A DNA stretch of 36,757 bases, from positions 1 to 36,757 of the forward strand of contig DATFLY010000143.1 in the NCBI GenBank assembly GCA_035267185.1, in the 5' to 3' direction. This document shows, in pieces, positions 33,527-36,757 of this stretch. The number at the start of each line of letters is the position of its first letter. Positions within the stretch are counted from its first letter, which is position 1. Under the pieces are notes generated by a model. That model did no database searches, was not told where the DNA came from, and was given only the letters and a program-made list of their open reading frames with translations. The position numbers and the translations under genes were made by a program. The DNA comes from JAUIBE01 sp035267185 (GTDB lineage Bacteria > Pseudomonadota > Gammaproteobacteria > Xanthomonadales > SZUA-36).

Positions 33527-33629
33527 ATCTTCGCAGTTGGCCCCTTTGGGGCCACAAGCGATGTCCTTTATGCAGCGATTGCGTGGGCGGTTTTCATCGT
33601 CTTCTTGATGAAAGAAGCCCGCGCGTCGC
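33527..33629. repeat. Intergenic repeat family, copy C
   Basis: Core 33527-33598 is nearly identical to copy B. Its tail (GATGAAAGAAGC) resembles copy A more than copy B, and it ends just before the mreB stop codon. Confidence 0.85.
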
Positions 33630-33633
33630 TCCA

Positions 33634-34683
33634 TCAATGGTGCATCAAGAAATCACCACCCGCCTGATCCATCAACTCAAGCGCACGACCACCACCGCGA
33701 GCCACGCAAGTTAGTGGATCTTCTGCGGGAAAAACCGGCAATCCGGTTTCTTCGCCGATCAAACGATCAATACCCCGCAGCAAAGCGCCACCACCGGTGA
33801 GCACGATGCCGGTCTCGGCCACATCCGCACACAATTCAGGTGGTGTTTGCTCCAAAGCCACCTTGACGGCTTCCAGAACACTTGAGAGGTTTTCGTTCAT
33901 GGCCTCCAGGACTTCATTACTGGTGATGGTGATGTTGCGTGGTACGCCCTCGGCCAGGTTCCTGCCGGAAACTTCCATTTCCTGAGGTTCTTCATCGGGC
34001 CAGGCACAACCGATTTCGATCTTGATGCGCTCAGCGGTGGTTTCACCAATCAGGGTTCCGTAATTACGGCGAACATAGTTGATGATGGCGTCATCAAACT
34101 GGTCTCCGCCTACCCGGACCGAGTTGGAATAGACCAGGCCATTGAGAGAAATCACTGCAACTTCCGATGTACCGCCACCGATATCCAGCACCATGGCGCC
34201 GCGCGCTTCGTGAACCGGGATACCTGCACCAATCGCCGCAGCCATGGGTTCTTCAACCAGGAACACTTCTCGTGCGCCAGCGCCTTCAGCCGACTCCTTG
34301 ATGGCCTTGCGCTCCACCTGCGTTGAACTGCAGGGAACACAGACCAGGACACGTGGGCTGGGACGCAGGAATCTCGAGGTATGCACCTTGCGGATGAAAT
34401 GCTGAAGCATCGCCTCGGTCATGTTGAAGTCGGCGATCACACCGTCCTTCAGGGGCCGAACCGTACGGATATTTCCCGGGGTTCTGCCAAGCATGCGTTT
34501 TGCTTCCGCGCCCACTGCTGCGACGTGTTGCGGACCACCCGGCCCGCGATCCATGCGCAGGGAGACAACCGAAGGCTCGTTGAGCACGATTCCCTGACCA
34601 CGAACATAGATAAGGGTATTGGCTGTGCCGAGGTCAATCGACAGATCGTTGGAAAAAATCCCACGAAGACTCTTAAACACCAT
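33634..34683 (-). CDS. mreB: Rod shape-determining actin homologue MreB
   Basis: Bacterial actin that directs elongation synthesis along the cell; 349 residues. Start chosen at ATG 34683, giving MVFKSLRGIFSNDLSIDLGT, which matches the MreB N-terminus; the frame is open ten codons further to a TTG that lacks support. Actin-fold phosphate loops: SIDLGTANTL (phosphate 1) and DIGGGTSEVAVISL (phosphate 2), with GGGALLRGIDRLI near the end. It is the first gene of the cluster and its promoter should lie in the 34684-34946 gap. Its separation from mreC by repeats may set MreB level apart from MreCD. Confidence 0.97.
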   Translation of the reverse strand: MVFKSLRGIFSNDLSIDLGTANTLIYVRGQGIVLNEPSVVSLRMDRGPGGPQHVAAVGAEAKRMLGRTPGNIRTVRPLKDGVIADFNMTEAMLQHFIRKVHTSRFLRPSPRVLVCVPCSSTQVERKAIKESAEGAGAREVFLVEEPMAAAIGAGIPVHEARGAMVLDIGGGTSEVAVISLNGLVYSNSVRVGGDQFDDAIINYVRRNYGTLIGETTAERIKIEIGCAWPDEEPQEMEVSGRNLAEGVPRNITITSNEVLEAMNENLSSVLEAVKVALEQTPPELCADVAETGIVLTGGGALLRGIDRLIGEETGLPVFPAEDPLTCVARGGGRALELMDQAGGDFLMHH

Positions 34684-34946
34684 AATGACGGTTTGTCCTG
34701 TTATTCCCACCAAGGGGGGTGCGCTAATGTATCAGCACGGCCCTGATCCCGCAAGGCCAATATCCGCTGAAGACCTTGAATTTCAATGCTTTCAGGGGTA
34801 TTGATCAAATGTTGAACAGGTTACAAAACAGCCGTTCATGCATCAGTGATATATCAGCTATCATGGCAATTAATGTCGCCATTGCCCCTTCATTGCTGCT
34901 TTTCGCTAGAATGCGCTGTTCTGGATATCACACAGAGAATTAAAAA
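34684..34946. promoter_or_regulatory. Divergent promoter region between mreB and the PfkB-family gene
   Basis: 263 bp between two divergent genes. On the plus side a TAGAAT -10-like sequence lies at 34907-34912, about 35 bp before the kinase start, without a good -35. No clear mreB promoter is visible, although the area is AT-rich (about 34840-34880). Confidence 0.4.
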
Positions 34947-35879
34947 ATGTCGGCTCTAATCTGCGGATCACTGGCTTATGACACCATCATGGTGTTTCCC
35001 GAAAGATTTAAAGAACACATTCTTCCGGACAAGATTCATATGTTGAATGTGTCCTTCCTGGTACCACAGATGCGCAGGGAGTTCGGAGGTGTGGCCGGAA
35101 ACATCTCCTATAACCTCAAACTCCTCGGCGGAGACCCGTACCCGATGGCCACAGTTGGCGAAGATTTCGGCCCCTATGATCGACACATGGACGCGATGGG
35201 AATATCGCGACGGTATGTGCGCCGGCTGGACAATGAATTCACGCCACAGGCGTTTATCACCACCGACCTGGACGATAACCAGATAACAGCGTTCCACCCG
35301 GGCGCCATGCGCCACAGCGCACGCAACAAGGTCAGTGATACCGAGGGCATTCGAATCGGCATCATTGCACCTGACAGCAAGGAAGCCATGCAGCAACACA
35401 GCAGGGATTTTCCTGAAGCAGGCATCCCGCATATCTTCGACCCGGGTCAGGCGATGATCCTGTTCGATGGCCAGGAGATGAAATCCTTCATCGAAAACGC
35501 CACCTGGGTGGTGACCAACGACTACGAATGCGAAATCCTTCAGCAACGAACCGGCTGGTCTCGTGAAAAAATAGCCAGCAAGGTTGAAGCACTGATCGTG
35601 ACAAAAGGCGCTGAAGGTTGCGTGGTCTATGCCGGCGATGACCAGAAAGAGATTCCCTCAGCTCAGGCTGATTCGGTGAAAGATCCAACGGGTTGTGGTG
35701 ATGCATTTCGTGCGGGCCTTATCTATGCGCTACTCAACGACTATGACCTGGTCACCGGCGCCAGACTGGGCTGCATCATGGGTGCGATCAAGGTGGCCAG
35801 CCAGGGACCTCAAAATCACAAGCCCACCTTCAAGGAAATCGAGCACCGGTTTTACGAGGCCTACGGCTACCGCTTTTGA
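34947..35879 (+). CDS. PfkB-family carbohydrate/nucleoside kinase, possibly adenosine kinase
   Basis: Phosphorylates a sugar or nucleoside with ATP in the cytosol; 310 residues. Ribokinase-fold marks: N-terminal ICGSLAYDTI, substrate-side GGVAGNISYNLKLLGG, and the C-terminal anion-hole/catalytic motif DPTGCGDAF with Asp252 as the base. Close relatives in gammaproteobacteria are annotated as adenosine kinase, which I consider likely but not proven from sequence. ATG at 34947; ribosome site weak (AGAG). It overlaps the next gene by 4 bp. Confidence 0.85.
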   Translation: MSALICGSLAYDTIMVFPERFKEHILPDKIHMLNVSFLVPQMRREFGGVAGNISYNLKLLGGDPYPMATVGEDFGPYDRHMDAMGISRRYVRRLDNEFTPQAFITTDLDDNQITAFHPGAMRHSARNKVSDTEGIRIGIIAPDSKEAMQQHSRDFPEAGIPHIFDPGQAMILFDGQEMKSFIENATWVVTNDYECEILQQRTGWSREKIASKVEALIVTKGAEGCVVYAGDDQKEIPSAQADSVKDPTGCGDAFRAGLIYALLNDYDLVTGARLGCIMGAIKVASQGPQNHKPTFKEIEHRFYEAYGYRF

Positions 35880-36367
35880 GATACGCCGCTTACGGTTCGA
35901 ACCTTCATCCCGCGCGATTACAAAAACGCACGGGCCCGGCAGAGCTGCTGGGCACCGCAGCACTCACGGATATGGAACTGCGCTTTCACAAGCGCGGCAA
36001 CCTGGATGGCTCGGGCAAGGGCAATATTATTAAGCGAGCTGGCCGTACTGTTCACGTGGCTGTGTTTGAAGTTTCAGTGCCTGGAATTGAGAAACTGGAC
36101 ATCGCCGAAGGTGTTGGCTCCGGCTACGAGAAAAAGTGGATTGAAGTACCCGAATTCGGACGCTGCCTCACCTACCTGGCCCAGAACTCACATATTGACG
36201 ATAATCTGAAACCATTTACCTGGTACAAGGACCTTGTTCTGGTCGGCTGCGGCTACCACGGGTTTCCGGAAGAATACGTTGAAACGATAACCAACCAGCA
36301 AGCGGTTATCGACCCCCATCCCGAACGGCATGAAGACCATATGAAACTGGTGAAACGGCTCAATTGA
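35876..36367 (+). CDS. Gamma-glutamylcyclotransferase-like protein
   Basis: 163 residues. The N-terminal YAAYGSNLHPARL carries the YGSN substrate-binding motif of the GGCT fold; LTYLA and the HGFPEEYVETI segment fit the rest. Family members convert gamma-glutamyl compounds to 5-oxoproline, but many homologues are uncharacterised. A conserved Glu in IAEGVGSGYEKK is the likely catalytic acid-base. TTG start at 35876 overlaps the kinase stop by 4 bp, so translation is probably coupled; the functional link is unclear. Confidence 0.82.
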   Translation: MRYAAYGSNLHPARLQKRTGPAELLGTAALTDMELRFHKRGNLDGSGKGNIIKRAGRTVHVAVFEVSVPGIEKLDIAEGVGSGYEKKWIEVPEFGRCLTYLAQNSHIDDNLKPFTWYKDLVLVGCGYHGFPEEYVETITNQQAVIDPHPERHEDHMKLVKRLN

Positions 36368-36396
36368 TATTTGCTTGTTTTGGTAATACTATATTA
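36364..36396 (+). promoter_or_regulatory. Toxin-antitoxin promoter with overlapping palindromic operator
   Basis: TTGATA (36364-36369) and TACTAT (36387-36392), 17 bp apart, form a near-consensus promoter overlapping the upstream stop codon. The 13-bp palindrome TAATA-CTA-TATTA (36384-36396) covers the -10, a likely antitoxin binding site. The predicted transcript start is about 36399, next to the ATG at 36401, so the message would be leaderless or nearly so. Confidence 0.6.
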
Positions 36397-36400
36397 AGCA

Positions 36401-36643
36401 ATGAAGACCATCACACTAAAAGCGGACAAAGCCTTCGATGCCGAACTGACGGGCCTTGCCAAACGACTCGATACGACGAAAAGCGCTGTCATTCGGGAAG
36501 CTGTTGGCGAGTACAAGGTGAAACTTGATCGGGAAGCAATGAGGGAGAGGCTTCAGGACGTTTCCAGGAGGATTCGCGAACAGAACCTTGAGGAACTGGA
36601 ACTCTGGGATGCAACCATTGCTGACGGTTTAGATGATTCCTGA
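36401..36643 (+). CDS. Ribbon-helix-helix antitoxin
   Basis: 80 residues. The N-terminal ribbon-helix-helix DNA-binding fold is visible: MKTITLKADKAFDAELTGLA, then TTKSAVIREAVGEY, the second helix of the CopG/MetJ type. The C-terminal half is charged and probably binds the toxin. It should repress its own promoter through the palindrome over the -10. The gene overlaps the toxin start by 11 bp, a standard toxin-antitoxin layout. Confidence 0.87.
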   Translation: MKTITLKADKAFDAELTGLAKRLDTTKSAVIREAVGEYKVKLDREAMRERLQDVSRRIREQNLEELELWDATIADGLDDS

Positions 36644-36757
36644 GCGCGGCGGCATCTACCTGGCCAACCTGATCCCATCAAGAGGAACTGAGCCGGGAAA
36701 AACACGACCTTGTGTCGTGATTCAAAACGAACTGCTTAACGAATCTGGTCACCCAAG
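36633..36757 (+). CDS. PemK/MazF-family toxin, 3'-truncated by the window
   Basis: 41 codons are visible before the window ends. They read MIPERGGIYLANLIPSRGTE followed by PGKTRPCVVIQNELLNESG, which has the RG-[E/D/G]-I start and the GxxRPCVV strand typical of PemK/MazF endoribonucleases that cleave mRNA. The basic residue of the RPCVV strand is part of the active site. ATG at 36633 overlaps the antitoxin stop region by 11 bp, coupling the two. The rest of the gene is outside the window. Confidence 0.9.
   Translation, partial: MIPERGGIYLANLIPSRGTEPGKTRPCVVIQNELLNESGHP

Larger units (their letters stand above)
33232..33633. other. Repeat array between mreB and mreC
   Basis: About 400 bp with no gene. 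In order: hairpin GCGGCG-AGGA-CGCCGC (33310-33325), a larger CCCGGA/TCCGGG hairpin (33345-33372), then two near-identical 70- to 104-bp repeats (33411-33513, 33527-33629). No terminator with a T-run is visible. Confidence 0.65.

Overview
The window looks like chromosomal DNA from a free-living gammaproteobacterium. The evidence is gene order: mreB-mreC-mreD-mrdA-rodA-mltB-rlpA-dacA-ybeD-lipB-lipA is a classic gammaproteobacterial cell-wall/lipoate cluster, with mltB inserted as in Pseudomonas and relatives. argS followed by a SPOR (FtsN-like) gene, and the plsB, priA and mscL families, fit the same class. Chromatiales, Xanthomonadales or Wenzhouxiangella-like affiliation is a guess. Non-ATG starts (TTG and GTG) are frequent.

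Layout. 1-688: 3' part of pyrF. 689-1817: about 1.1 kb without a convincing protein gene, holding a promoter plus candidate structured RNA with terminator, a 70-bp direct-repeat pair, a 111-bp element with perfect 30-bp terminal inverted repeats, and a 208-bp hairpin-rich dispersed element. 1818-4605: plsB and a convergent YdcH-like gene. 4699-8054: TRAP transporter receptor (dctP type), two tandem paralogous four-helix membrane proteins, and on the other strand a TRAP large permease (dctM), with no recognisable dctQ. 8064-8527: regulatory region with a DnaA-box cluster and the argS promoter. 8528-10858: argS and ftsN-like gene. 10875-17832 (minus): a tightly overlapped six-gene moxR-DUF58-DUF4381-batA-batB/C-batD operon. 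17863-18385: a second hairpin-rich element and other inverted repeats. 18386-21098: divergent priA and mscL. 21156-23375: prc protease, sharing a bidirectional terminator with mscL. 23521-34683 (minus): the elongasome, peptidoglycan and lipoate cluster. 34947-36757 (plus): a PfkB-family kinase, a gamma-glutamylcyclotransferase-like gene and a RHH/PemK toxin-antitoxin pair cut by the window edge.

How the genes work together. MreB/C/D, PBP2 and RodA form the rod-shape elongation machine. MltB, RlpA and DacA remodel and trim peptidoglycan, Prc usually degrades periplasmic wall-enzyme regulators and substrates, and LipB/LipA make lipoyl groups. The Bat operon pairs a MoxR AAA+ ATPase with von Willebrand A proteins at the membrane, a family tied to envelope stress or chaperone-like assembly.

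The strongest unexplained signal is the repeat family at 1531-1738 (inverted) and 17970-18194. The two copies share short conserved strings, keep the same hairpins with compensatory base changes, and are each closed by long terminal inverted repeats whose sequences differ between copies. That is what selection on a folded nucleic acid looks like. Other intergenic repeats sit around mreB and rodA/mltB.
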